From Aurantiacibacter poecillastricola (GTDB lineage: Bacteria; Pseudomonadota; Alphaproteobacteria; Sphingomonadales; Sphingomonadaceae): a stretch of DNA of 64,000 nt. Positions within the stretch are counted from its first letter, which is position 1, and each line of letters begins with the position of its first letter. Positions 7,825-17,600 of the stretch are shown here, piece after piece. The stretch lies in the NCBI RefSeq assembly GCF_030730945.1, contig NZ_JAVAMS010000002.1, positions 1,147,025 through 1,211,024 of the forward strand, in the 5' to 3' direction. The position numbers and the translations under genes were made by a program. Below the pieces are notes generated by a model. That model was given only the letters and a program-made list of their open reading frames with translations. It made no database searches and was not told the origin of the DNA.

Positions 7825-10527
7825 ATGGTCGAGATCTTCACTACCGGCGGCGGCGAGTACATCGTCAATGTCTTGAACGCTGTCGCCGCGTGGACCGGGG
7901 CCGGTGGCTACAAGAGCCTGATCCAGGTGGCGCTGGTCATGGGCATGGCGCTTGCGGTCATTGTCGTCGCGTTCAATCAGGACTGGCGCGCCTGGCTCAA
8001 CTGGTTCCTCGGCGCGACACTCATTTACATGTGCCTGATGGTGCCGCGCATGGATGTGCAGGTCACCGACCGTGTCAATCCGAGCCTCGCTCCGGCGACA
8101 GTCGCCAATGTCCCGCTCGGTCTTGCCCTGATGGCAAGCTTCACCAGCCAGGCGGGCGACTACCTCACCCGTTCCGCAGAGCTCGTCTTCGGCCTTCCCG
8201 ACGATCTCAACTATTCGAAGAACGGCATGATTTACGGCGCGCGCCTGCTCGAAGCGACACGCTCGCTGCGCATTGCCGATCCCGAGTTTGCCGCCAATTT
8301 CGACGAGCATGTCCGGCAATGCGTGTTCTACGACCTGCTCCTCGGCCGCTACTCGATGAAGGAACTGTCCGAAAGCAACGATATCTGGGCGACCATTGCG
8401 CCTGGCAGTGCCGCGCGTGCGCAGAAGTTCCTTACTCGCGAGGTGGATGACAGTGTAACGGCTTCGATACTGACCTGCCGCGAGGCCTATACCGCGCTCT
8501 CCAACCAGTGGGCCGGGCTTATCGATGAGATGACCCAGGTCGCCGGGCGCCAGCTCTACCCCCGGCAGACCGAAGCGCTCGCGAAGGCCAAGCTCATCGC
8601 CGATCTGCCCATCGCTTATCAGTATCTCACCGGGGTCTCGAAGGACGCCAGCAGCATCTTCCGCCAGGTGCTCACGATCAACGCGATGAACCAGGCGATG
8701 CATGGCTTTGCCGGAGCGAGCGGTGCGTCGAGCGTCGATGTATTCGCGCAGACCCGCGCCGATATCCAGACCGAACGGACCTATTCTTCGATCGCGCACA
8801 ATGCGATGAAGTGGGTGCCGATCCTCAACGTCGTGCTGACGGTGGTTTTCTACGCCCTTTTCCCGGTGCTCTTCCCGCTGTTCCTGATGCCAAGGACCGG
8901 TCCGATCGCGCTGCGCGGCTATGTCACGGGGTTCTTCTATCTCGCCGCCTGGGGGCCGCTCTTCGTCATCCTCCACATGATCCTGATGCTCAAAGGCGCT
9001 GGCGACGTCGCCGCCGCGGGCGGTGCAAGCGGACTCACGCTCGCGACCTTCTCCGGCATGACCGACGTCAACAACGATATCGGGATCCTGGCCGGCTACC
9101 TCGTCGCATCGATCCCGTTCCTTGCAGGCGGCGTGGCCAGGGGCGCGCTCGCAATATCGGGCCAGGCCACGAGCTATCTCAACCCGAGCCAGAACGCGGC
9201 AGAAGAGGCGGCCCGTGAGGCGAGCACCGGCAATGTTTCGCTCGGCAATACCAGCCTTGAGAACTCGAACGTGTTTTCACGCCAGTTTGCGCAAGCAAGC
9301 CTCGCTCCCAGCATTGGCTACGGCGCCGTGCAGACGCGAGCCACGGGAGAAAACGGCACCCAGACCACCGGCTTCCCACAGGCAGAATTCGCCACCGTGC
9401 CGACCTCCAGCTATCCGTTCACACCAACGCTTGGGCAGGACTTCTCGAGCCGGCTTGCGACGATGGCGAGCCAGAGCCGCGGCCAGAGCGAGACATTCTC
9501 GAACCTTGCCCAGCAATCGACGAGCTCGGCGGTCACCCGCTTCAGCGAGCTACGCGATGCCTACACCCGCTCGCGCTCGAACGAGAGCGTCAGTGGCACG
9601 TCAACGAGCGACAGCATCGGCAGCGCATTCAGCGAAGTCGACAATGCCTCGAAGACACTTCAGCAGCAGTTCGGGCTGTCGCGGCGTGCCGCCGACGACA
9701 TCACTGTGTCCTGGTTCTTGAACGGGGATGGCGCGCTAGGACTCAAGGGGGAAAAGGGCGCTGGATCGGCGAGCATCGGCGTAAAGGGCGGACGCAATCA
9801 GAGCTGGACCGATAGCGATATCGGGATCGCCTCCGAGGACCGCTCGCGCATCATGGGCGCGCTGCGCCAGATCTCGGATAGTCGCAGTTGGTCGAGCACC
9901 CGTGAGGGTTTCCTGCGCGAGACAAGCTCAAGTTCTGAAGCGCTGGTGTCAAGCAGCTCGGCCGGCATCACCACGTCGATCACCGAAGCGCAGAGCTATA
10001 CCCGTGAAGCACGCCGCGCCGAAGAGATCGCCAGCCGGCTCGAGAACCAGGCAAGCTGGTACGAAAGCGCCAATGCCGCAGGCACTCTCAACCTCAGCCA
10101 GACCTATCGCGAATGGGGCATGGCGGAGATCGATGCCAATCGGGACTATTATGGGCCGGTGCGCTTCGACGATATCGACTTCCAGATGAGTGCGAGGGGC
10201 CAGCAACTCCAGACGCGGTTCGTCGAAAGCTATGCGGACCGGCTAAATGCCGAGATCGCGGACGACCTCGTTCTGCCGCCCTTTGCGCCTGTTGCTCGAC
10301 CTCCCGTGAGCAACGCAGATGGCGTGCGTGGATCGGTACGGCTCGGCGGGGTACCAGGGAGTCTTGGCGCCGCCTCAAGCGAGCGCGAGGACATCGCCCG
10401 CGATGTCGATCGAGTCCAGCAGCAAGGCGAACGGCGGGTCGGGACCGTAAAAGGATACCTCGACGGCAAGACCCGCGATGCCAAGGGAGCCTCGGCCGAA
10501 GCGGCCGACGACGTGAAGGAATGGTAG
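7825..10527 (+). CDS. traG: TraG, pilus assembly and mating-pair stabilisation protein
   Basis: A 900-residue protein. The N-terminal third carries membrane segments at about residues 30-80, with a further cluster at about 330-450. The long C-terminal part is hydrophilic, rich in Ser/Thr/Gln and coiled-coil-like. This is the TraG architecture of F, where the N-terminal part helps build the pilus and the C-terminal periplasmic part acts in mating-pair stabilisation and entry exclusion. It is the last gene of the transfer operon in this window. The low-complexity Ser/Gln region at about residues 480-760 is the part most likely to vary between relatives. Confidence 0.92.
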   Translation: MVEIFTTGGGEYIVNVLNAVAAWTGAGGYKSLIQVALVMGMALAVIVVAFNQDWRAWLNWFLGATLIYMCLMVPRMDVQVTDRVNPSLAPATVANVPLGLALMASFTSQAGDYLTRSAELVFGLPDDLNYSKNGMIYGARLLEATRSLRIADPEFAANFDEHVRQCVFYDLLLGRYSMKELSESNDIWATIAPGSAARAQKFLTREVDDSVTASILTCREAYTALSNQWAGLIDEMTQVAGRQLYPRQTEALAKAKLIADLPIAYQYLTGVSKDASSIFRQVLTINAMNQAMHGFAGASGASSVDVFAQTRADIQTERTYSSIAHNAMKWVPILNVVLTVVFYALFPVLFPLFLMPRTGPIALRGYVTGFFYLAAWGPLFVILHMILMLKGAGDVAAAGGASGLTLATFSGMTDVNNDIGILAGYLVASIPFLAGGVARGALAISGQATSYLNPSQNAAEEAAREASTGNVSLGNTSLENSNVFSRQFAQASLAPSIGYGAVQTRATGENGTQTTGFPQAEFATVPTSSYPFTPTLGQDFSSRLATMASQSRGQSETFSNLAQQSTSSAVTRFSELRDAYTRSRSNESVSGTSTSDSIGSAFSEVDNASKTLQQQFGLSRRAADDITVSWFLNGDGALGLKGEKGAGSASIGVKGGRNQSWTDSDIGIASEDRSRIMGALRQISDSRSWSSTREGFLRETSSSSEALVSSSSAGITTSITEAQSYTREARRAEEIASRLENQASWYESANAAGTLNLSQTYREWGMAEIDANRDYYGPVRFDDIDFQMSARGQQLQTRFVESYADRLNAEIADDLVLPPFAPVARPPVSNADGVRGSVRLGGVPGSLGAASSEREDIARDVDRVQQQGERRVGTVKGYLDGKTRDAKGASAEAADDVKEW

Positions 10528-10531
10528 GACC

Positions 10532-10741
10532 TCAGAGAATGACGTCGTACACAATCACAAACACGACAAAAGCCGCCAATGCAGCAAAAATCGCAATCAA
10601 CTTTAGCCGTCCCCACGGGTCTGCCCAAGTCTTCTTCCAAGTGTAGGCAGTAAGTCGGTTCTCAGCGATGGCCCGGTCGACTTCACGAAATCCTTCCCAG
10701 TCCTGCTTGCCGCCGGTGGGAGTGTTGTCTGGATCGCTCAT
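10532..10741 (-). CDS. Small membrane protein, unknown
   Basis: A 69-residue protein with a hydrophilic N-terminus containing the E-V-D-R-A-I segment and one strong C-terminal membrane helix (about residues 47-67). It is convergent with traG, whose stop lies five bases away. I do not recognise a family; the layout (basic/aromatic juxtamembrane stretch, single tail helix) suggests a tail-anchored inner-membrane protein. The intergenic space to the next gene (10742-10879) holds divergent promoters but no clear operator. Confidence 0.6.
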   Translation of the reverse strand: MSDPDNTPTGGKQDWEGFREVDRAIAENRLTAYTWKKTWADPWGRLKLIAIFAALAAFVVFVIVYDVIL

Positions 10742-10879
10742 CGCTCATTCTCCTTCGGGAGCCAGTCTGCACCCTCCCCTCTAGACAGCCCCTTCGCGTT
10801 GCCGCGAAAATAGCTGAAAATCATCGGGAAAGCGAGCACGGTATCTTGGCCTGCAGGCCCGAAAATGAAAGAAGGTGGC

Positions 10880-11404
10880 ATGGTAGGAAGATCACCTCAG
10901 AATAATGTCTTCGATTTTCGCGCAGGAGTTCTCCGGCAGAAGCAAGGCAAACGGCGCGGCCTTGCGCTGCTTGTTGTCGGAGGCTTACTCGTTGGCATTC
11001 TGGGCGGCCTTCTCGGCATCTACTGGCCGTTTGGTTCGGCGATCGCTGAGGCACGAACCACGCACAGCTTTGCGGTGTGCGGCATGGTCAGACGGACTTG
11101 CGTTGTCGACGGCGATACCATCTGGCTCGAAGGCGTGAAGATCAGGATCGCGGATATCGACACACCGGAAATCTCGCAGCCCAAGTGCGACTACGAGTAC
11201 GACCTCGGCATCAAGGCCCGCGACCGGTTGGTTGTCCTGCTCAACCAGGGCGAATTCGAAGCGGTGACGATCGGTAGCAGGGACGAAGACCAGTACGGTC
11301 GGAAACTCCGTGTGCTGCTGCGCAATGGACGCTCGATCGGCGACCAACTGGTCGCAGAAGGCCTTGCGCGAACCTGGTCCGGGCGCAGGGAGCCATGGTG
11401 CTGA
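10880..11404 (+). CDS. Membrane-anchored thermonuclease (SNase-like)
   Basis: A 174-residue protein with one N-terminal hydrophobic helix followed by a staphylococcal-nuclease domain: CVVDGDTIWLEGVKIRIADIDTPEIS, then a QYGRKLR segment and a C-terminal EGLARTWSGRR tail. These cover the metal-binding and arginine positions of the SNase family, an OB-fold Ca2+-dependent nuclease exported beyond the membrane. The ATG at 10880 is preferred to one at 10865 because AGAAGG precedes it at proper spacing. Thermonucleases of this kind are common passengers of sphingomonad conjugative plasmids; a role in DNA uptake or exclusion is inference. Two tiny genes follow with overlaps. Confidence 0.85.
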   Translation: MVGRSPQNNVFDFRAGVLRQKQGKRRGLALLVVGGLLVGILGGLLGIYWPFGSAIAEARTTHSFAVCGMVRRTCVVDGDTIWLEGVKIRIADIDTPEISQPKCDYEYDLGIKARDRLVVLLNQGEFEAVTIGSRDEDQYGRKLRVLLRNGRSIGDQLVAEGLARTWSGRREPWC

Positions 11405-11535
11405 TGCGCGACTGGCCAGACAGCGACGATCCCTTGCCGGGCAACGAGCGGGAATGGAAATTGAACCTCGAAGCATGGCTGCTGGGTATTCCAATGGTCC
11501 TCATGCTTGTCGTCGGCATCGGGTCGCTCCTTTGA
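11395..11535 (+). CDS. 46-residue membrane peptide
   Basis: A short frame overlapping the nuclease 3' end by ten bases. Its N-terminal half is acidic and hydrophilic, and residues 29-46 are strongly hydrophobic, ending in GIGSLL, so it encodes a plausible single-pass membrane peptide. Translational coupling to the nuclease and to the next frame (which begins on its stop codon) is the main argument that it is real. No family is recognised. Confidence 0.45.
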   Translation: MVLMRDWPDSDDPLPGNEREWKLNLEAWLLGIPMVLMLVVGIGSLL

Positions 11536-11729
11536 CGCTCACCCGTGATCAGGAGCTTTGGGGCATGGCGCTTTGGATTGAGAAGCACCACGGCGATGCC
11601 GGGCATGAATTCATTGCGGCGAAGATCGATCAGTTGACGCGGGCTGGCGAGGAGGACGGGGCAAAACTCTGGCAGGACGTAGCAAATCGTTATGAGCAGC
11701 TGAGCGAGCGCAAGTCCCATTCCTCTTGA
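11532..11729 (+). CDS. Small conserved sphingomonad protein (DUF6961-like)
   Basis: A 65-residue soluble protein beginning with a TTG that overlaps the previous stop; an ATG at 11565 would make it 54 residues. The TRDQELWGMALWIEKHHG opening and the A-G-E-E-D-G-A-K-L-W-Q-D-V-A segment match, from memory, a small helical sphingomonad family known as DUF6961. Function is unknown. The 3' end overlaps the opposite-strand gene at 11611-11919. Confidence 0.6.
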   Translation: MTLTRDQELWGMALWIEKHHGDAGHEFIAAKIDQLTRAGEEDGAKLWQDVANRYEQLSERKSHSS

Positions 11730-11919
11730 TACAGTCGGGGGCGGTAGCCTCTACAGCCTTCAGGTAGGCTTCGAGCCGTTCGATCGTTCTGCGGCGCGGT
11801 CTGCGCCCCATCCTGAGGTCGAGTACGAATCGCGGATCGCCGACAGCGCGCCGTCCGAAGCGTGTCGCCGAAATATGATGATCTTTCAGATGCTTTTCGA
11901 TCCGTTCCAGCAAGGTCAT
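11611..11919 (-). CDS. Small HTH-like DNA-binding protein
   Basis: A 102-residue basic protein. Its first 55 residues (LLERIEKHLKD..., SATRFGRRAVGDPRFV, RRTIERLEAYL) look like a short helix-turn-helix regulator of a type widespread in sphingomonads; the tail after residue 60 is low complexity and overlaps the opposite gene, so it may not be conserved. It diverges from the S24 repressor gene, and the 110 bases between them contain an SOS box and a palindrome. A partner or antagonist role in the same switch is inference. Confidence 0.6.
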   Translation of the reverse strand: MTLLERIEKHLKDHHISATRFGRRAVGDPRFVLDLRMGRRPRRRTIERLEAYLKAVEATAPDCIKRNGTCARSAAHNDLLRPARVLPRPPRQPASTDRSSPQ

Positions 11920-11951
11920 GTCCCTTTCGCTCCGACTCGCAAATCCCTTGT

Positions 11952-11966
11952 GTTCTTGTTATGTTC
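11952..11966. promoter_or_regulatory. LexA-type SOS box (GTTC-N7-GTTC)
   Basis: The sequence GTTC TTGTTAT GTTC is an exact match to the alphaproteobacterial LexA operator GTTC-N7-GTTC. It lies in the divergent promoter region between the small HTH gene (start 11919) and the S24 repressor gene (start 12030), so either or both could be induced by DNA damage or by the single-stranded DNA that enters during conjugation. Confidence 0.7.
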
Positions 11967-11990
11967 TTAGTAGGATCGCATCCGCGAGTC

Positions 11991-12004
11991 TAGGAAAATT
12001 CCTA
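11991..12004. promoter_or_regulatory. Palindrome TAGGAA-AA-TTCCTA upstream of the S24 repressor
   Basis: Six-base perfect inverted arms with a two-base centre, 25 bases before the S24 repressor start. Its position makes it a candidate operator for autoregulation, distinct from the SOS box just upstream. Confidence 0.4.
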
Positions 12005-12029
12005 CGATCAAGATTCGAAGGACAGACGA

Positions 12030-12665
12030 ATGGAACATGTGAGGGAAGAGCTCGACCGGCTGATCCTCAAGGGCGGATATGGTTACGCGTCGATATCGCG
12101 GCTGCTCGGCCGTAACCCCGCCTATGTACAGCAGTTCATCAAGCGCGGTTCACCGAGGAAGCTCGATGACGAGGATCGAAAGACGCTCGCCTGCTTTTTC
12201 GGCGTCGACGAGCAAGTACTTGGTGGTCCCGCCAATCCGGTCACCGACGGCATGGTCGAGATACCCGTTCTTGATGTCGAAGCATCAGCTGGCTTCGGCG
12301 CGGTAGCTGCCAGCGAGACCGCACATACCCGGTTTGGGTTCGACGAGCGCTGGTTGCGGCACCTGACGTCGGCGAAGAGCGCGAGCCTGTCGATTGTCGG
12401 GGTCAAAGGTGACTCGATGGAGCCCACGCTCAGCGATGGCGACGAGGTCCTGGTCGATGCGTCAGATCATGGCTCGCGGTTGCGTGACGGGATCTACGTC
12501 CTTCGATCTGATGATGCGCTCGTGGTGAAGCGGATCGCGATCAAACCTGGCGGTCGCCAGATCACCATTGCCAGCGACAATCCGGCGTACCCTACCTGGC
12601 ACGACATGGATCGGTCTGAGGTTCACGTGGTGGGCAGGGTCATCTGGTTCGGCCGAGCATTGTAG
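12030..12665 (+). CDS. S24 (LexA/CI-like) transcriptional repressor
   Basis: A 211-residue repressor. The N-terminal 60 residues form a helix-turn-helix-like region (GYASISRLLGRNPAYVQQFIKRG). The C-terminal half is an S24 peptidase domain with the nucleophile Ser129 in KGDSMEPTL and the general base Lys167 in ALVVKRIA. An Ala-Gly pair at 87-88 (ASAGFG) is at the place where LexA-family proteins cut themselves. So this is probably a RecA-sensitive repressor of the CI/LexA class, inactivated on DNA damage. An SOS box and a palindrome lie just upstream. Its regulon may include the neighbouring cargo; that is inference. Confidence 0.87.
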   Translation: MEHVREELDRLILKGGYGYASISRLLGRNPAYVQQFIKRGSPRKLDDEDRKTLACFFGVDEQVLGGPANPVTDGMVEIPVLDVEASAGFGAVAASETAHTRFGFDERWLRHLTSAKSASLSIVGVKGDSMEPTLSDGDEVLVDASDHGSRLRDGIYVLRSDDALVVKRIAIKPGGRQITIASDNPAYPTWHDMDRSEVHVVGRVIWFGRAL

Positions 12666-12811
12666 CGGCAGGACTTGGGCCGGAACCAGACATTCCGATT
12701 CTGATTCCTGGGTCTGAAATCAGGACGGACGGCGCAGGAGCATGTAGTCGGGATCGAGACAGTTGGCTAAACTTGGGAAATGGCCATTAGAATCAGGCAT
12801 CATCAAATCCT

Positions 12812-14434
12812 ATGTTGTTGAAGCCGCCTCCTCCCGTTGCTGGCGACACGGGCCTTAAAGAGTTTCGGATTGCTGCGAAGCTCCATGAAGAATCATTGCG
12901 CAACAAAGCGAGCCGCGAGCTATATCGCAAAGACCTAGCGAGGTGGCAGAGGCTCTACGCTACACTTGCGGGAAAACGTGAGGCTGGCTCATCTGCGGCC
13001 CTGCACTTCACGAAGCTTTCGAGCCTCTGCGGCGAACTGCTAGACGAGTACGGGCCTGAACCACCGCCCAAAAAGAGATCGCCAAAAAAGTTCGTCTCTG
13101 TCCCCCTCAAGTATCCCGACTTTGCCGACGAGTTTACTCACCGCATTCACTTTCTCGAAGGTCCAGGCCTACGGCGACAAAGAGCAATTGCGCTCGCAGG
13201 CTATGCACCTGCCGTCTCCCGACAGACATCGGGCCGAGGCCGTGCCCTGATCTCGGTTGGAGTCCGGCAGGATCAGGTCCGGCTCTACGAGCGTCTGGTC
13301 GAAGCTATCGGCGATCTTGCAATGAGCGATTATTCGGCAGCGGGATTTGACATTGGCTACGTCGTGCGGCCCGAGGGTATTCCGCAAGGCCAATCCTGGA
13401 CTGCCAATCCACTCGATCCGAGCTTACCGATCGCACGGATTTGGGAAGATAACGAGAGGTCTAGAGGGTACGGCCTCCACGCACGTCTGCTCGGCAATCA
13501 GTGGCGCGGAATTGATGGGAAGGGACTGCCCGACGACCTGCCGGACACAACTGAAGGTCCTTGGGATCCCGACCCACATTGGCAACGGGTGCTCGAACTT
13601 ACAGATGCAGACCGACTTAGCGAAGCACTTCAATTGGTCGAAGCGGTTCCTGGCAATGAACGGGAATCGCTATACGATGAAGTCATCTATTTGAGATTTC
13701 TCACGAAAACGCCATTGCAAGCACAGGACATTCGCGTTCTCGCGCGCAAACACGCAGAAAGTTCCCTCATATCAGGGCGATTGCTAGAGGAGTTTGAGGC
13801 TTTCCTCGACCATCTCGACGCGCAGTTCGCACAAGAGCCACCAGTTCTCGAGGAAATGAACCGACTTCGACCAGACTACGAGTCCTCGGCAATACCGCCA
13901 ATGCCTCCGGCTTCGGACTGGGCTGCTTGCCGTCGGCAAATCGCTCAGTTTACCAACCCCAGCGGGCAACGTGGTCGAATTTTCTCATGGAATATGGGTG
14001 TTGCGGATACCGGAGCCTCCGAATTTTTCGCAGGCGCAATGGTCGCCGCCGAAGAGGCGTTCCGTAGAGAGAGATCAATTCCGGAGATTGGGCGAGGTTG
14101 GGTCTCTGAGATTGCCCTGCTCGATCTGGTCCGCTCGATATGGCCGTCAGCGGTTCATCAGTGGCGACCAGCATTTCTAGGAATGCAATCCGTTGACATC
14201 TATGTGCCCGAAATCCCGCTCGCGATCGAGTATCAGGGGCAGCAGCACTACGAGCCAATCGCACTTTTTGGCGGAGAGGAGGGGTTTGAACTCACTTGCA
14301 TTCGAGACGAGAAAAAGCGGGCCTTGCTGGCGCATTATGGAGTGCCTCTAATCGAATGGCGATACGACATTCCGATCATAAAAGCAGAGCTAGTTTCTCA
14401 GCTCGCAAGCCTGCAAATTGCCGTTCCAGATTGA
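12812..14434 (+). CDS. Protein with C-terminal Vsr/PD-(D/E)XK-like nuclease domain, putative defence
   Basis: A 540-residue protein. The N-terminal about 350 residues are soluble, largely helical and not recognised. The C-terminal 110 residues have a restriction-endonuclease-like core of the Vsr/DUF559 type: Glu433 in WVSEIALLD, Asp462 in SVDIYV, Glu473-x-Gln475 in AIEYQGQ, and Lys501-502 in RDEKKRALL, then the LIEWRYD strand that often ends such folds. It is convergent with the SIR2 gene and beside a repressor, in a block lower in G+C by eye than the transfer genes. A defence role is inferred from the domain and neighbours. No clear Shine-Dalgarno precedes the ATG. Confidence 0.6.
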   Translation: MLLKPPPPVAGDTGLKEFRIAAKLHEESLRNKASRELYRKDLARWQRLYATLAGKREAGSSAALHFTKLSSLCGELLDEYGPEPPPKKRSPKKFVSVPLKYPDFADEFTHRIHFLEGPGLRRQRAIALAGYAPAVSRQTSGRGRALISVGVRQDQVRLYERLVEAIGDLAMSDYSAAGFDIGYVVRPEGIPQGQSWTANPLDPSLPIARIWEDNERSRGYGLHARLLGNQWRGIDGKGLPDDLPDTTEGPWDPDPHWQRVLELTDADRLSEALQLVEAVPGNERESLYDEVIYLRFLTKTPLQAQDIRVLARKHAESSLISGRLLEEFEAFLDHLDAQFAQEPPVLEEMNRLRPDYESSAIPPMPPASDWAACRRQIAQFTNPSGQRGRIFSWNMGVADTGASEFFAGAMVAAEEAFRRERSIPEIGRGWVSEIALLDLVRSIWPSAVHQWRPAFLGMQSVDIYVPEIPLAIEYQGQQHYEPIALFGGEEGFELTCIRDEKKRALLAHYGVPLIEWRYDIPIIKAELVSQLASLQIAVPD

Positions 14435-14630
14435 GTAGCAATGTTGCTGGCGCGTTGCCGCTCTCTCCTCGGACGCGGGGCCAATGTGCTTGCTACGCGG
14501 AGCTAGTGCTGATTTTTCTGATTGTGGACCGCTTGAGGACCGTTCGGTCTTGCTGTCGGTTTGCTGCTGAAAGCCGGTACCCCTTAGCGACCGTCCAACG
14601 GGCCGCGTTGGTCTGACAACCCCATGGGCA
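14435..14630. other. Intergenic space between convergent genes
   Basis: The 196 bases between the nuclease and SIR2 stop codons hold no credible frame and no T-tracted hairpin. I see nothing else. Confidence 0.6.
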
Positions 14631-17600
14631 CTACTCGACAAGCGCTTTCAGGCGGCGATAGTCTTCTCGCTCTCGCAATGTGGGATTCTTCGTGCTGAGC
14701 GCCAGCAATGACTCCCGAAGTCCATAAGGCAAGCTTGCTCGATCATCGCCCGAGATAGCATTGAGCAATTCGAGCGCTTCTTCTGGATGGTTCAACGCTT
14801 GGCTCTCTTCGTCATCGAGTTCCTTCGACAACCTGTAGGTGAATGTGTCGGCATGAGGCACGGGCAGAAGGAACCGCTTCACAGTGTGGACGGCATCGGG
14901 AAAATGCTCACCTGAACAATCCACGATCCTTAAGAAGCCGCGAGTAACTTCTTGGCTTCGAAAGCTTTTCTCGCGAGGCCAAGCTTCTTCGACAAATGGC
15001 TTCCCGAAATTGGTCCAATTCTTGCGGCGAGAAATCGCATTTCCTAGCGTCCAGAGCGCATGCGCACGGGTTTCCTGATCGAGCTCCTTCAGAACGCTGC
15101 GCACTTCTGCGAAATTGAAGATGGCACCATCATCCAGAGTCGGATCTGAAAGAAGGACCAGCGCATCCACCAAAGACTTCCGGGCCTCTTTGTCCAATGG
15201 CCATTCAACTGCCCCTTTCAGAGCAATCTTAAAGGAGTCCCGCAAGCGGTCCCAGACTTCGCGAGGCAAAGGATTCTGATTATAGATCAAGCCATGCCAG
15301 GCTGCTTCCGCATGGTTCGCCTTGATGTCGAACAAAGGAATGAGGATTTCGTTTGCCCAATCTTCGTAGCAATGGACGATCCACCCAAGCTGCTTGGTTA
15401 GTATTGCGACAGCGTGTCCCGCCCCGTCGCCAGGCACTGAGATCAATCGCTCAAACCTGCTCTCGAATTTTTGACCGAGTCGGCCGCGCTTCTTTGCTTT
15501 TCTTGGTGTCAGACTCCAGAGGGCTTCAGCAAGCTTGCCAAGCGGACTATTGATAGCCTTTGCATTCGATACTTCCGAAGTGACAACCACTTCGCCGCCG
15601 ACCGACGTTTGCCCGAGACTGCTCTTGGTCTTACTCGGATCGGCTGTCTCGAAGGGTCGAAGAAAGCCATCGAAGATGTCCAGCGCACGGCTGCGCCTAT
15701 CTCGATAAAGAGCTTTGATGTTGGCCTTCAGCCATTCCGTAGAATAGTACCGAAGCTCCAAGGCCCGATCGGCGCTGAGCCCAATGATTGTGTAGGCAAG
15801 TAGCAGCTTGAGCCTAAGTGGCGTCCGTGCCGGCCAGCATGACAGTAGATCGATCCATCGTCTTACTGGGAATTCGTCGTCTTTGAGAGCACGACGCAAC
15901 GCAGATAATGCCCTGAAAGTATGGTTCTCAACTAGTCCTTTGAACGGCTTGAATTCACGAAGCTCGGCTAGATCGTCGGTCGAAAGTGCTTCGGCAGCAC
16001 CAAGAACCTTATCGATCGCCACACTTTCAAGTCCCTGTGCGTCTCGGATTTCGGAGATCATTCCACCTTTGGAACCCATGCTATCGTCTGCACTCTTGGC
16101 CCATTCATCCGACCATCTCGGATCGACAGTCTTCAGATTAGTCAGAGCTTTCTGTGCTTTTGTGCTCAATTCACAGCCGTTCAGTTCCATCCAACGTAGC
16201 CGAGATGCCGCATGAGCAGCACTCCGCAATCGATATTCCTCATCGGTTTGGTGGTCCCAACGTGGCGGTCCTGCGATCAACCTCTTTTCGAGTGAGCCGC
16301 GTTGCCGCGAACCTGATGACGGCCAAATTTGTTTGATCAGCAGCATTACGCCGCGCTGATTGTTTGAAGACCAGAATTCTTGATCTCTCAGCTCATGCAA
16401 TAGATCGAGCGCCTGAACGTCAGACAGAAACCCTTCGTTCGTCGCTGCCCAAACGCGCAATGCCGCGAAGAGACGTTCTTCATCTTTCAGCCACTGCCGA
16501 TACTCATCCAATGCCAAGGTAGGGTCAAGTTCAACAAGTCTGCGAAAGAGCGCACGGTACCACAGCACAAGCTGGTTTTTGCGACCGTAGTTTGATTCAC
16601 CTGGCTTTCCGGTGGGGTGAAGGTTGGGACACCGCCAGAAAAAGTCGCCCGTCTCGTCAAGCAATTCGACCATCCGTATGAGCGAATTGCGGATTATTCG
16701 AACAACTTGCGGAAGGTTTTCATCTGGGATCTTGAGATCTGTATTGTGGCGATCGAGCACTCTAACCTTCAATTGAACAACGTTGCGCAGGTTGACTTTC
16801 GCCCAATCGCGCTCGGTCGGCCAGACAGCACCGATGTAAGGCCTCTCGGCCACAACTGTAGGCTGAAGGCAGCGCTCCAGATAACGAAGGCTCTGCCCAT
16901 TCCATCCCATAGTTTTGACAAGGCCTTCGAACTCAAACCAGCGGAATTCAGCTTCATCAAATGTCTGCGTTTCTGCATGCTCCAGGTACAGCGCCCAGAA
17001 GTGTCTGGCCTCATCGGGATACTTCTCGCCGTGCCTGTCACGCAGGCGGCGCGCAACGAACCAAAGTAGATGGGGGCTAAGCCCTTTCCATCCAGATGCC
17101 CACCAAACAGCAGGGGGTTCGTGTGATACTTCGCCGAACCAACGAGCAAGATGATGCATTCTTGGCGACAGCGGTAATCGATAAGGGGTCATCTGCCCGT
17201 GTAATGTCGGAACACCTGCCTGGGTCTCGTCGTCTGTTTTTGGAGCGAGCGGGTTTTCGACGTGCTCATCATAGAGCTTGTTGGTCGACTTCGGTGGCCG
17301 TGGCGTGTCAGAATCCAAGCCATATAGCTCTAAAGGATCGACCTCTTCCGCATCATCGCCCCAGCCAGTGCTCTTAGGTTGACCATATCTTGCATTCGGA
17401 TCGAAGACGCTGAGCCACTCCGAGGTGATGGACGGATCGGCGTTCGCAAACGCCGCGGCGCCTCTACTGCTACCCACAAGCTCGACGACCTGCCCACGCT
17501 CGTAAGGTAGCAACGCGCGAGGTCCTCTCTGAGCCTTTGCAACAAGGCTTTGCGCCCATTGCTCTGGATCTTCGGCTGCTGCAGCCCACTGATGTATTGT

